A DNA stretch of 64,000 nucleotides from Amnibacterium kyonggiense (GCF_004364555.1 NZ_SOAM01000002.1:186001-250000); one strand, 5' to 3'; positions 42,373 through 50,537 are shown, counted from the first letter of the stretch. Numbers and translations are program-made. Notes: generated from the letters alone by a model not told the origin.

Positions 42373-43281
42373 ATGGCGGCGCGGCTCGTGATCGCGGTGA
42401 ACGCCACCGCGGGGAGCGGGCGCGCGGCGCGGGTCGGCGAGCGGGCCGAGGCGGCGCTGCGGGCGGCCGGGCACGCGGTCCGCCGGCTCGAGGCCGGTTC
42501 GCCGACCGTCATGGAGGCGTCCATCCGCGCGGCGATCGCGACGGGCGACGTCGACGGGGTCGTCGTGGTCGGCGGGGACGGCGCGATCCACCACGCGGTC
42601 AACGCGGTCGTGCACACCGGTGTGCCGCTCGGCATCGTCGCGGCCGGCAGCGGGAACGACGTCGCGCGCTGCCTCGACCTGCCGCACGACGATCCGGATG
42701 CGGGGCTGCAGCGCGTGATCGCCGCGCTCGCCGGCGAGCGCCCCGCCGCCCGCGCGGTGGACGCCGTGCGGGTGAGCACCGGCCGCTGGTTCGTCGGCAT
42801 GCTGTCCGCCGGGTTCGACGCGGCGGTGAACGAGCGGGCGAACGGCATGCAGCGGCTGCAGGGCACGCCGCGGTACGTCGTCGCCGTGCTGCTCGAGGTC
42901 GTCCGCCTGCACGCCCGCCGCTACCGGATCACGATCGACCGCGACACGCGGCGGCTCGCGGCGGTGCTCGTGACCGTCGGCAACACGGCGAGCATCGGCG
43001 GCGGGATGCGGCTCGCCCCCGACGCGAAGGTGGACGACGGGCTGCTCGACGTGCTCGTCGCGACCCCGCTGTCCCGGATGAAGCTCCTGCGGCTGCTCCC
43101 GAAGGTCTTCACCGGTCGGCACGTCGACGACGAGCACGTGTCGATCGAGCGCGGCCGGGTCGTCACGATCGACGTCGACGACCGCGGCCCCGTGCCGGTC
43201 ACCTACGCCGACGGCGAGCGCTTCGGCCCGCTCCCGGTCACCCTCGAGGTCGTGCCGGGCGCGCTGCTCGTCCTCACCTAG
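42373..43281 (+). CDS. diacylglycerol/lipid kinase family protein
   Basis: A 302-residue lipid kinase. The start VIAVNATAGSGRA is the DAGK nucleotide strand; VVVVGGDGAIHHAVNAV carries the GGDG catalytic loop; AAGSGNDVARCL is the GTGND-like motif; NTASIGGGMRLAPDAKVDDGLLDV is the conserved C-terminal segment. Relatives phosphorylate diacylglycerol or sphingosine-like lipids at the membrane surface, for phospholipid recycling or phosphatidylinositol-mannoside-related steps. CATGCT lies 6 bases before the ATG. Confidence 0.9.
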   Translation: MAARLVIAVNATAGSGRAARVGERAEAALRAAGHAVRRLEAGSPTVMEASIRAAIATGDVDGVVVVGGDGAIHHAVNAVVHTGVPLGIVAAGSGNDVARCLDLPHDDPDAGLQRVIAALAGERPAARAVDAVRVSTGRWFVGMLSAGFDAAVNERANGMQRLQGTPRYVVAVLLEVVRLHARRYRITIDRDTRRLAAVLVTVGNTASIGGGMRLAPDAKVDDGLLDVLVATPLSRMKLLRLLPKVFTGRHVDDEHVSIERGRVVTIDVDDRGPVPVTYADGERFGPLPVTLEVVPGALLVLT

Positions 43282-43284
43282 CCT
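43279..43284 (+). promoter_or_regulatory. -10 element TAGCCT, leaderless
   Basis: TAGCCT starts with the TAG stop codon of the lipid kinase gene and ends 6 bases before GTG 43291 of the acetyltransferase gene. Confidence 0.4.
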
Positions 43285-43290
43285 GGAGGC

Positions 43291-43788
43291 GTGGAGGAGC
43301 GCTGGGTCGCGGCGGACGACCCCGTCCTCCGGCCCCTGCTCGAGGACCTCGCCCGCGACTACGACGCCCGCTACGGGCCGACGAACGGCGTGCCGTCGTC
43401 CGCGGAGCTGACGCGCTACCCGCCCGAGGCCTTCGCCGCGGAGCGCGGCGGGGCGTTCCTCGCGGTGCTCGACGACGGGGTGCTCGTGGCCGGCGGGGCG
43501 CTGAAGCGCGGCGGCACCGGACCGGACGGGCGACCGCTCGCCGAGGTGAAGCGCATGTGGTCGCACCCGGAGCGGCGTCGGCTCGGGCTGGCCGGCCGGG
43601 TGCTCGCCCTGCTCGAGCAGCGGGCGGCGGAGCTCGGCTACACCGGCCTCGAGCTCACGACCGGGGCGCGGCAGCCGGAGGCGGTCGCCCTCTACCTGCG
43701 GCACGGCTGGACGCCGGACTTCGACCCGACGGCGCCGCAGGACGAGGCCGCCTACCTCCGGTTCACGAAGCCCGCGCCGCGCGGCTGA
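43291..43788 (+). CDS. GNAT family N-acetyltransferase
   Basis: A 165-residue acetyl-CoA-dependent transferase. Motif A is EVKRMWSHPERRRLGLAGRVLALLE, where RRRLGLAG is the pyrophosphate-binding R/Q-x-x-G-x-G/A loop. A preceding strand (LVAGGALKRGG) and the final GARQPEAVALYLRHGW (motif B) complete the fold. The acceptor is unknown. It converges on the ammonia-lyase operon across a hairpin-rich gap of 99 bases. Confidence 0.85.
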   Translation: MEERWVAADDPVLRPLLEDLARDYDARYGPTNGVPSSAELTRYPPEAFAAERGGAFLAVLDDGVLVAGGALKRGGTGPDGRPLAEVKRMWSHPERRRLGLAGRVLALLEQRAAELGYTGLELTTGARQPEAVALYLRHGWTPDFDPTAPQDEAAYLRFTKPAPRG

Positions 43789-43830
43789 CGGGCGCGGAGC
43801 GCCGACGATCCCGGGCGCCATCCGACGAAG

Positions 43831-43850
43831 CGGGCGTGCGAGGACGCCCG
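43831..43850. terminator. hairpin between convergent units
   Basis: CGGGCGT (43831-43837), a 6-base loop and ACGCCCG (43844-43850). A second CACGCCCG at 43863-43870 can pair alternatively with the left arm. It lies between the GNAT gene and the convergent ammonia-lyase-like gene. Confidence 0.45.
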
Positions 43851-43887
43851 TCCTGTCGTATCACGCCCGTCGAGCGGGGCGGACGGA

Positions 43888-45360
43888 TCAGACCCCGGCG
43901 AGGACGTCCGCGGCGCCGCGGACGAGCTCCTCCGCGCCGCCCCCGTGCTCGACGACCCGCGCGAGGGCGGCGATGAGGGGACCGGTCCCGGCGCCGAGGC
44001 GCAGGTCCGCGCCGCGGAGCAGCGACGCCGCGTGCAGCGCCTCGATCGCCAGCAGGTCGGCCGCCGCGTCGATCGCGTCGTGCGTCGTCCTGGCCGCGGT
44101 CCAGCCCCACGTCGCGTAGTCCTCGACCTCCGACAGCACGACGTCGTCGAGGCTCACCGGAGCGGCGAGCCGGCGCAGGTCGTTCAACCGCTCGGCACCC
44201 GTGTACGCGAGCAGGCCGGGGATGCCCGCCCGGCCCTCGGCCCGCAGCGGGCGGGCCAGCGCCGAGAGGACCGCGGTCCGGCGCGCCGAGAGCCGGCCCA
44301 CGTGCGTGAGGGCGACCCGCACGGCCTCCAGCCCGATCACGAGGTCGGGCGAGGCGAAGTTGCCGTTCGGGACCACGGTCCGGGTCTCGACGTCGATGAG
44401 CGGGTTCTCCGGGCGCACGAGGAGCGCGTCGTCGGTCGCGTCGACCAGGTCCTCGGCGCGCTCGGCGAGGGCGCCGTGGACCTGCGGCGCGCACCGGAAC
44501 GAGAGCTCGTCCTGCGTCCGCCGCTCCGCGGCGTCGTGGAGGAAGGAGCCCTGCAGCAGCTCGCGGACCGTCATCGCCGAGCGCCACGCCCCGCCGCCCT
44601 CGACGTCCGCGAACACGGTGGCCGAGTACGGCCCGAGGTCGCCCGAGGCGCGGTGCGCGGCCGCCGCCTCGAGCGCGAGTGCCACGGTCCGGTCCGCGAC
44701 CTCCGCGAGCTCGTCCAGCCGCGGGCCCGCGAGCACGGCCGACCCGAGCGTGAACGTGTTCGTGTTGAGGAGCGACAGGGCCTCGTGCGTCTCGAGCTCG
44801 AGCGGCGTCAGGCCCGCGGCGGCGAGCGCCTCCGCGCCGGACGTCACCGCGCCGTCCTCGGTGAGGACGGCGCCCTCCCCGATCACCACCTGGGCGACGG
44901 CGGCGTTCAGCGCGAGGTCCGCCATCCCGACCGAGCCCCGATCGGGGACGAACGGCACGACGCCCGTCGTCAGCAGGCCGACGAGCGCGTCGGCGACCTC
45001 GGCGCGCACCCCGCTGCCGCCGAGGGCGAACTGCGCGAGGCGCACGGTCATCGCCGCGCGGACGACCAGCGGGTCGACCGCGTCGCCGATCGCGCCGGCG
45101 TGGTTGCGGATCACCTGCAGCTGGAACGCGGCCTGCTCGTCGACGGCGTCGTCCGCGCCCGCGCCGAGGCGCCGGGTGCTCCCGTACACGGCGTCGCCGC
45201 GCTCGACCGCCTCGAGGAGGACGGCGCGCGACACGGCGATCCGCGCCCGGGCGGCGGCGCCGATCCGCACGTCCGCGCCCGCGGCGACCGCGAGCACGTC
45301 CTCCGCCGTCAGCGGCTCCGTCGCGATCGTCAGCGGACGGGGCGATCCCGCCCGCGCCAT
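43888..45360 (-). CDS. histidine/aromatic ammonia-lyase homologue lacking the MIO triad
   Basis: A 490-residue HAL/PAL-fold protein. Family segments are clear: LQVIRNHAGAIG (canonical LQ-NL--SH--G region), QDELSFRCAPQVHGAL and VVPNGNFASPDLVIGLEAV. But the place of the self-cyclising Ala-Ser-Gly is RGSVGMADLAL (141-151): one residue shorter than GSVGASGDLAPL and without Ser or the second Gly. The YGVNTGFG motif reads YGSTRRLG (59-66). It therefore cannot form the MIO electrophile in the known way, and ammonia-lyase activity is doubtful. Its ATG overlaps the monooxygenase stop (TGATG); it is the third gene of a PLP enzyme/monooxygenase/lyase operon. Confidence 0.85.
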   Translation of the reverse strand: MARAGSPRPLTIATEPLTAEDVLAVAAGADVRIGAAARARIAVSRAVLLEAVERGDAVYGSTRRLGAGADDAVDEQAAFQLQVIRNHAGAIGDAVDPLVVRAAMTVRLAQFALGGSGVRAEVADALVGLLTTGVVPFVPDRGSVGMADLALNAAVAQVVIGEGAVLTEDGAVTSGAEALAAAGLTPLELETHEALSLLNTNTFTLGSAVLAGPRLDELAEVADRTVALALEAAAAHRASGDLGPYSATVFADVEGGGAWRSAMTVRELLQGSFLHDAAERRTQDELSFRCAPQVHGALAERAEDLVDATDDALLVRPENPLIDVETRTVVPNGNFASPDLVIGLEAVRVALTHVGRLSARRTAVLSALARPLRAEGRAGIPGLLAYTGAERLNDLRRLAAPVSLDDVVLSEVEDYATWGWTAARTTHDAIDAAADLLAIEALHAASLLRGADLRLGAGTGPLIAALARVVEHGGGAEELVRGAADVLAGV

Positions 45361-46658
45361 CAGCGCGCAGCCAGGTTGCCGCGCAGCGTGGTCGCCGGCA
45401 GCTCGCGCTGCAGCAGGCCGGCGGCGCGGAGGGCGGGGACGAGCGGGTCGAGGGTCCGGTGCACGTGAGCAGGATGCACCTGCCCCGTGAAGAGGAACCC
45501 GTCCGCGCCGCTGCCTTCGGCGAGCTCGCCGAGCCGGTCGGTGATCTCCGTCGGCGTGCCGACGATCGCGAGGCCGTCGGCCTTCGCCCGTGCGGCGAGC
45601 ACCTCCCGCAGCGTCGCACCGGCGGGCGCGCTCTTCACGAAGTTCTCGAGCGTGCCCCGGTTGCTGTTCGTCTCGAACGACGGGAGCGGCTCGTCGAGGT
45701 CGAACGCGGCGAAGTCGACGTTCGTGAGGTACGAGATCGACTGCAGCTGCTCGTCGATCGCGGCCTGCGTCAGCGCGGAGCGGGCGGCGCGCACGGACGC
45801 GGTCTCCGCCGCGTTGGCCGTCGGGATCGGGTTGACGACGAAGAGCACCGTGATCGCGTCCGGGTCGCGTCCCGCGTCCGCGGCGGCCTGCCGCACCTGG
45901 TCGCGGTGCGCCTTCATCCGCTCGGGCGTGGACGCGAGCGCGAGCACGACGTCGGAGTGCTTCCCCGCGAAGGCCTGCCCGCGGCCGGAGGCGCCGGCCT
46001 GGATCATGACCGGCTCCTCCTCGGGCGGGAGGGCGTTCAGCGGCCCGCGGACGCGGAAGAAGCGCCCCTCGTGGTCGATGGTGTGCACCTTGGTGAAGTC
46101 GGCGTAGACGCCGTGCGCGACGTCCTCCACCACGGCGCCCGGCTCCCAGCTGCGCCAGAGCTTCCGCACGACGTCGATCCACTCGTCCGCGCGGTCGTAG
46201 CGGAGGTCGTGCTCGGTCTGCTTGTCGAGCCCGTAGTTCTGCGCCGCGAGGTCGGAGCCGGAGGTGACGACGTTGAAGCCGAGGCGGCCGTGCGCGAAGT
46301 GCTGCAGCGTCGCGAGGAGCCGGGCCGCGGTGTACGGCTCCCAGAAGCTCGCGGAGATCGTCGGGACGATCCCGATCCGCTCTGTCGCGCCGAGCAGGTA
46401 CGGCACGAGCGGGAAGGGGTCGTGCTTCGGGACGAAGCGGGCGGCCGCGAGGTTGACCTCCGACGTGCGGCGGTACGTGTCCGGCACGGCGACGCCGTCC
46501 TCGATGATCAGCACGTCGAGGGCCGCCCCCTCGAACGCGCGCACGGCGTCCTGGTAGACGGCGGGCTGCTTCCAGTCGTACCCGACGCCGTAGGTCGGGT
46601 CGCCCCAGCCCTGGACGCCGAAGCCGGCGCCGAGGAACCAGCCGAAGTGCACCGTCAT
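45360..46658 (-). CDS. NtaA/SnaA/DszA-type FMN-dependent monooxygenase
   Basis: A 432-residue LLM monooxygenase of the nitrilotriacetate group: FGWFLGAGFGVQGWGDP at the start, FWEPYTAARLLATLQHFAHGRLGFNVVTSG (family hallmark, read in parts), NYGLDKQTEHDLRYDRADEW, and VMIQAGASGRGQAFAGKHSDVVL. Such enzymes use FMNH2 from a separate reductase and O2 to cleave C-N or C-S bonds; relatives include YxeK, which acts on N-acetyl-S-(2-succino)cysteine. ATG 46658 overlaps the CysK-like stop (ATGA), so sulfur-compound breakdown is an attractive hypothesis. No flavin reductase gene is adjacent. Confidence 0.88.
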   Translation of the reverse strand: MTVHFGWFLGAGFGVQGWGDPTYGVGYDWKQPAVYQDAVRAFEGAALDVLIIEDGVAVPDTYRRTSEVNLAAARFVPKHDPFPLVPYLLGATERIGIVPTISASFWEPYTAARLLATLQHFAHGRLGFNVVTSGSDLAAQNYGLDKQTEHDLRYDRADEWIDVVRKLWRSWEPGAVVEDVAHGVYADFTKVHTIDHEGRFFRVRGPLNALPPEEEPVMIQAGASGRGQAFAGKHSDVVLALASTPERMKAHRDQVRQAAADAGRDPDAITVLFVVNPIPTANAAETASVRAARSALTQAAIDEQLQSISYLTNVDFAAFDLDEPLPSFETNSNRGTLENFVKSAPAGATLREVLAARAKADGLAIVGTPTEITDRLGELAEGSGADGFLFTGQVHPAHVHRTLDPLVPALRAAGLLQRELPATTLRGNLAAR

Positions 46659-47623
46659 CGGGCCAGCAGCCCGAGGTAGTTCGTCGCCGAGTCCGGCGCG
46701 ATCGCGACGACCACGGCATCCGGGTCGAGGTCCGCGGCCACCTGGAGGGCGACGCCGACCGCCAGGCCGGAGGACGGGCCGACGAGGATCGCCTCCTCCG
46801 CCGCCAGGCGGGCGACGGTGTCGAACACGACCGCGTCCTCGATCGTGCGGATCTCGTGCGGCACGGACCGGTCCAGGTTCTTCGGCCAGTGGCTGCTCGG
46901 CCAGGTGGTCCCGACGCCCTCGACCCGGACCGGGCCGACCGCGCCGCCGCCGTAGGCCGACCCTTCCGGGTTCGCACCGATCACGCGGACGCGTCCGTCG
47001 GACACCTCGCGCAGGAACCGCCCCGCGCCGGAGATCGTGCCGCCGGTGCCGATGCCGGCGACGAGGTGCGTGATGGCGCCGCCCGTCTGCCGCCAGATCT
47101 CGGGGCCCGTGTACCGGTAGTGCGCGTCCGGGTTCGCCGGGTTGTCGTACTGCTGGCTGCGCCAGCCCCCGCGCTCGAGCGCGATCCGGTCGGCCACGGC
47201 GCGCGGGTTCCCCGGGTCCTCGGGTCCGGCGGTCCAGTCCGCCTCGACGAGCTCGGCGCCGTACAGGCGGAGGAGGGCGAGCTTCTCCGGCGACATCGCC
47301 CCGCCGTGCACGATCACGACCGGGTGACCGGTGACCCGGCCGACCAGCGCCAGGCCGATGCCGGTGTTGCCGGAGGTCGACTCGACGATCGGCGCGCCGG
47401 GCGGGAGCGCTCCGGTCGCCTCGGCGTGCCGGACGAGCGACAGGGCCGGCCGGTCCTTCGCGCTGCCGCCCGGGTTGCTGCCCTCGAGCTTCACGAGCAC
47501 CTGGGCGCCGCCCTCCGGAGCGAGGCGGCGGAGCCGCACGACCGGGGTCTCGCCGATGAGGTCGAGGACCGAGTCGGCGACGCCCGGCAACGACGGCGGT
47601 GCGGAGACGGTGGAGGTGGTCAT
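46655..47623 (-). CDS. cysteine-synthase-family PLP enzyme (CysK/CysM-like paralogue)
   Basis: A 322-residue fold type II PLP enzyme. The pyridoxal lysine is in NPGGSAKDRPAL (about residue 57), with the substrate loop [13 protein letters not shown] and the phosphate loop GIGTGGTISGAG. It differs from CysK at 17.1 kb: Gly/Ala replace the usual Ser/Val before the lysine, the ALLRLYGAELVEAD region diverges, and TWPSSHWPKNLD occurs where CysK has GIGPNFVP. It heads the operon with an NtaA-type monooxygenase and a HAL-like protein, so it may act in salvage of a modified cysteine rather than in bulk synthesis. ATG 47623 lies 7 bases after TACGGT. Confidence 0.85.
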   Translation of the reverse strand: MTTSTVSAPPSLPGVADSVLDLIGETPVVRLRRLAPEGGAQVLVKLEGSNPGGSAKDRPALSLVRHAEATGALPPGAPIVESTSGNTGIGLALVGRVTGHPVVIVHGGAMSPEKLALLRLYGAELVEADWTAGPEDPGNPRAVADRIALERGGWRSQQYDNPANPDAHYRYTGPEIWRQTGGAITHLVAGIGTGGTISGAGRFLREVSDGRVRVIGANPEGSAYGGGAVGPVRVEGVGTTWPSSHWPKNLDRSVPHEIRTIEDAVVFDTVARLAAEEAILVGPSSGLAVGVALQVAADLDPDAVVVAIAPDSATNYLGLLAR

Positions 47624-47630
47624 CCCCGGA

Positions 47631-47636
47631 ACCGTA
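47631..47636 (-). promoter_or_regulatory. -10 element TACGGT, leaderless
   Basis: Minus-strand TACGGT ends 7 bases before the ATG of the CysK-like gene and marks the head of the three-gene PLP enzyme/monooxygenase/lyase-like operon. Confidence 0.5.
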
Positions 47637-47720
47637 CGTCGAGCGCCGCCCCGCCCGCGCGAGTGTGACGCGGTGTGGCACCGTCGCCCCGCCCCGTCCC
47701 GCCTCCGCTGGTCGAGGTGC

Positions 47721-48482
47721 TCAGCTCGCGCGGAGGCGCTCCAGCAGCGCGGCCTTCGGCAGGTTCGACGTCCCGGTCAGCCCGCGCTGCTTCGCCGCCG
47801 CGCGGAGGCGGAGCAGCGTCCAGGACTCGTTCGGCTCGTCGTCCGCGGGCTGCTCGGGCAGGGGCGGCGTCAGCTCGGACGGCGTCACGGTCGGCTCCGC
47901 GCCGGCGTCGGCGGACGCGAACACCGCGGCGGCCTCCGCGGCCTCGCCCTCGTGCGACGGCTCCTCCGGCGCGACCTCGGCCTCGGCGACGATCTCGTCG
48001 AGCTCCTCGGCGATCACCTCGGCCTCCGCCGCCGGGTCGATCGCGGGATCCGCCGCGAGCTCGGCTTCGATCACGGCCTCCTCGACCGTCGCGGCGACAG
48101 CGGCGTCGACGACCGCGTCCGCGACGACCTCCTCGAGCTCCTGCTCGTCGCGCTTCCGGAAGTCGGCGACCTGCTGCTCGAGCGCCTCGACCTTGCGCTC
48201 GGCGTCGGTGAGCTTCGCCTCGGTGGAGCGGAGCGCGAGCTGCAGCAGCTCCGCTTCGCTCGGCTTCGCCTTCGGTGCGGGCGCGCCCGCCGCGACGGCC
48301 TTCGCCTGCGCCTTGTCGGCGTCCTTCTGCGCCTTCGCCGCCACCTTGGCGGCCTTCTTCGCGTCGTCGACGAGGGCGGCGAGCTTCGCAGCGGCCTTGG
48401 CCTTGGCCTTCACCTCGGCCTTCTTGGCCTGGTCGGCCTGCTTCGCCTTCGCGTCCTTCTTCGACTTCTTCGACTTGGCCAT
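47721..48482 (-). CDS. Lys/Ala/Glu-rich coiled-coil protein with C-terminal Rho-N/SAP-like motif
   Basis: A 253-residue low-complexity protein. Residues 1-75 are very Lys/Ala-rich and histone-H1-like. About 78-120 form a heptad-like coiled coil (AELLQLALRSTEAKLTDAERKVEALEQQV, in short pieces). About 120-200 are Glu/Ala-rich and acidic. The last 35 residues (LLRLRAAAKQRGLTGTSNLPKAALLERL) fit a helix-loop-helix SAP/Rho-N motif. DNA or RNA binding is inferred; the charge split (basic start, acidic middle) resembles actinobacterial nucleoid proteins. ATG 48482 has CAGGAGC upstream, which decides it over an ATG 51 bases earlier. Confidence 0.7.
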   Translation of the reverse strand: MAKSKKSKKDAKAKQADQAKKAEVKAKAKAAAKLAALVDDAKKAAKVAAKAQKDADKAQAKAVAAGAPAPKAKPSEAELLQLALRSTEAKLTDAERKVEALEQQVADFRKRDEQELEEVVADAVVDAAVAATVEEAVIEAELAADPAIDPAAEAEVIAEELDEIVAEAEVAPEEPSHEGEAAEAAAVFASADAGAEPTVTPSELTPPLPEQPADDEPNESWTLLRLRAAAKQRGLTGTSNLPKAALLERLRAS

Positions 48483-48615
48483 GCGCGCTCCTGTCAGCTC
48501 CGGGTGAGGTCTCGGCGTGTCGCCGATCGCCACGCTAGCGACACGCGGTGAACGCGGCGCAGGGCGTCCGACCGCTCAGCGGAAGCGCATCGGAGCGGCT
48601 CGGGAAGGACTCGGC

Positions 48616-49617
48616 TCAGAACAGGAAGCCGTCGGGGAACGGGTCGGTCGCGTCCAGCACGTACTCGGCCCGTCCGGTGATCCACGCGCGGCCCGTGACC
48701 GTCGGCACGACGGCGGGCCGCCCGGCGACCGTCGTCTCGCCGACGAGGCGGCCGACGAACCGGCTTCCGATGAACGACTCGTTCACGAAGTCGGTGCCCA
48801 GCGGCAGCTCGCCGCGGGCGTGCAGCTCCGCCATCCGCGCCGAGGTGCCGGTGCCGCAGGGGGAGCGGTCGAACCAGCCGGGGAAGATCGCCATCGCGTG
48901 CCGCGAGAGCCGCGCGTCGGAGCCCGGGGCGATGAACTCGACGTGGTGGCAGTGGTCGACGCCGGCGATCTCGGGGTGGTGCGGCGGCGCCTGCTCGTTG
49001 ATCGCGGCCATGATCGCGAGACCGGCCTCGACGATGTCCCGCTGGCGGCTCCGGTCGAACGGCAGCCCGACCGCGTCGAGGTCGACGAGCGCGTAGAAGT
49101 TGCCGCCGAACGCGAGGCTGTACGGCACCGTGCCGAGCCCGGGCACCTCGATCCGGGCGTCGAGCCGGTCGGTCCAGCTGGGCACGTTCTCGATGGTCAC
49201 CGCGTCGGCGTGCCCGTCGGTGACGGCGACGCGGGCGACGACGAGCCCGGCGGGGGTGTCGAGGCGGATCGTCGTCACCGGCTCGACGACCTCCACGAGC
49301 CGTTCCTCCACGAGCACGGTCGCGACCCCGATCGTGCCGTGCCCGCACATGGGGAGGCAGCCGGACACCTCGATGTAGACGACGCCCCAGTCGCAGTCGT
49401 CGCGCGCCGGCGGCTGCAGGATCGCGCCGGACATGGCGGCGTGGCCGCGCGGCTCGTCCATGAGGAAGTGCCGGAGGTGGTCGAGGTGCGCCATGAAGTG
49501 GAGGCGCTTCTCGTTCATCGTCGATCCGGGGATCTCGCCGACGCCGTCGACGACCACGCGCGTCGGCATGCCCTCCGTGTGGGAGTCGATCGCGACGATC
49601 GAGCGGATCGGGATCAC
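48616..49617 (-). CDS. proline racemase family protein, probable 4-hydroxyproline 2-epimerase
   Basis: A 333-residue PLP-independent racemase fold. Both catalytic cysteines are present: Cys91 in PMCGHGT and Cys254 in SPCGTGTSA. This indicates racemase/epimerase activity rather than the dehydratase branch, where one is Thr or Ser. The 4-hydroxyproline epimerases of bacteria share MCGHGTIG and the DHCHHVEF-type segment (VDHCHHVEFIA here). The preceding gene encodes a DHDPS-family protein like the pyrroline-hydroxycarboxylate deaminase of the same pathway, with GTGA overlap. The D-hydroxyproline oxidase and semialdehyde dehydrogenase are not in the window. Confidence 0.85.
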   Translation of the reverse strand: MIPIRSIVAIDSHTEGMPTRVVVDGVGEIPGSTMNEKRLHFMAHLDHLRHFLMDEPRGHAAMSGAILQPPARDDCDWGVVYIEVSGCLPMCGHGTIGVATVLVEERLVEVVEPVTTIRLDTPAGLVVARVAVTDGHADAVTIENVPSWTDRLDARIEVPGLGTVPYSLAFGGNFYALVDLDAVGLPFDRSRQRDIVEAGLAIMAAINEQAPPHHPEIAGVDHCHHVEFIAPGSDARLSRHAMAIFPGWFDRSPCGTGTSARMAELHARGELPLGTDFVNESFIGSRFVGRLVGETTVAGRPAVVPTVTGRAWITGRAEYVLDATDPFPDGFLF

Positions 49618-50537
49618 GCGGCGGGGGAGCGGAGGGAGGCGCCGGCCCGGAGGGCGCGCTCCGTGTCGCGGCGCACGACCGCGCGCTGCGCCTCCGTGAG
49701 CGGACCGCGCGGCGGCCGGGTCGGACCGCCGACGCTCTCGCCGGCGACGTCGATGGAGAACTTGATCGCCTGGACGAACTCCGTCTTCGAGTCCCACGCG
49801 AAGACCGGCGCCATCTCGGTGAACAGGTCGCGCGCCTCGGCGACCCGGTCGGCGCTGAGCAGCTCGTAGAGCCGCACGGCCTCGCGCGGGAACGCGTTCG
49901 GGTACCCGGCGAACCAGCCGGTGGCGCCCGCGACGAGCGCCTCGAAGAGCAGGTCGTCCGCGCCCGCGATGACGTCGATGTCGCAGAGGTCCTTGATCTC
50001 GCGGACCCGGCGGGCGTCGAGGGAGAACTCCTTCACCGCGACGACGTGGTCGAGCTCGTACAGCTCCGCGATCAGGTCGGGCGTCAGGTCGACCTTCGTG
50101 TCGATCGGGTTGTTGTACATCATGATCGGCAGGCCGACCTCGTCGACCTTCGCGTAGTGGTGCAGCACCTCGTCGCGGTTCGCCCGGTACAGCGTCGGGG
50201 GCAGCAGGAGCACGCCGTCCGCCCCGTCCTCCGCGGCCGCTTCGGCCCAGGCTCGGGCCTGGTGCCAGCCGACGCCGTGGACGCCCGCGACGACGAGCGC
50301 GCGGTCGCCGACGGCCTCGACCGCGGTCCGCACGACGCGGCGGCGCTCCTCGTCGGTGAGGGAGGAGTACTCGCCGAGCGACCCGTTCGGGCCGACTCCG
50401 CGGCAGCCGTTGTCGACGAGCCAGGCGCAGTGCTCCGCGTACCGCTCGTAGTCGACGGCGAGCCCCGCGGGCGCGTCGTCGTCGGGCCGGAAGGGGAGGG
50501 TCGTCGCGACGATGACGCCGCCGAGGTCGAGGGGCAT
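49614..50537 (-). CDS. dihydrodipicolinate synthase family protein (possible pyrroline-hydroxycarboxylate deaminase)
   Basis: A 307-residue TIM-barrel aldolase. The Schiff-base lysine is Lys169 (VVAVKEFS), the catalytic tyrosine is Tyr141 (MMYNNP), and the N-terminal GPNGSLGEYSSLT (49-61) binds the keto-acid carboxylate. DapA itself has a GTTGE motif; the GPNGSLGE variant and the adjacent hydroxyproline epimerase fit the deaminase of 4-hydroxyproline breakdown. Other family activities cannot be excluded. A GGAG sits 11 bases before ATG 50537. Operon with the epimerase (4-base overlap). Confidence 0.85.
   Translation of the reverse strand: MPLDLGGVIVATTLPFRPDDDAPAGLAVDYERYAEHCAWLVDNGCRGVGPNGSLGEYSSLTDEERRRVVRTAVEAVGDRALVVAGVHGVGWHQARAWAEAAAEDGADGVLLLPPTLYRANRDEVLHHYAKVDEVGLPIMMYNNPIDTKVDLTPDLIAELYELDHVVAVKEFSLDARRVREIKDLCDIDVIAGADDLLFEALVAGATGWFAGYPNAFPREAVRLYELLSADRVAEARDLFTEMAPVFAWDSKTEFVQAIKFSIDVAGESVGGPTRPPRGPLTEAQRAVVRRDTERALRAGASLRSPAA

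Noticed and set aside
39631-43976. Overlapping 1400-codon frames on both strands from 39.6 to 44 kb
   Set aside because: Both run through several recognisable genes in other frames, have Arg/Pro/Gly-rich composition and show no family motif.
43888-46977. Continuous frame joining the lyase-like gene to upstream sequence as a 1029-residue fusion
   Set aside because: The upstream part is a shadow of the monooxygenase gene; the ATG at 45360 overlaps its stop and starts the recognisable homology.
46655-47623. Naming the second PLP enzyme cysK or cysM
   Set aside because: A canonical cysK-cysE pair lies at 17.1-18.6 kb, and this paralogue has changed residues near the lysine and a different operon context.
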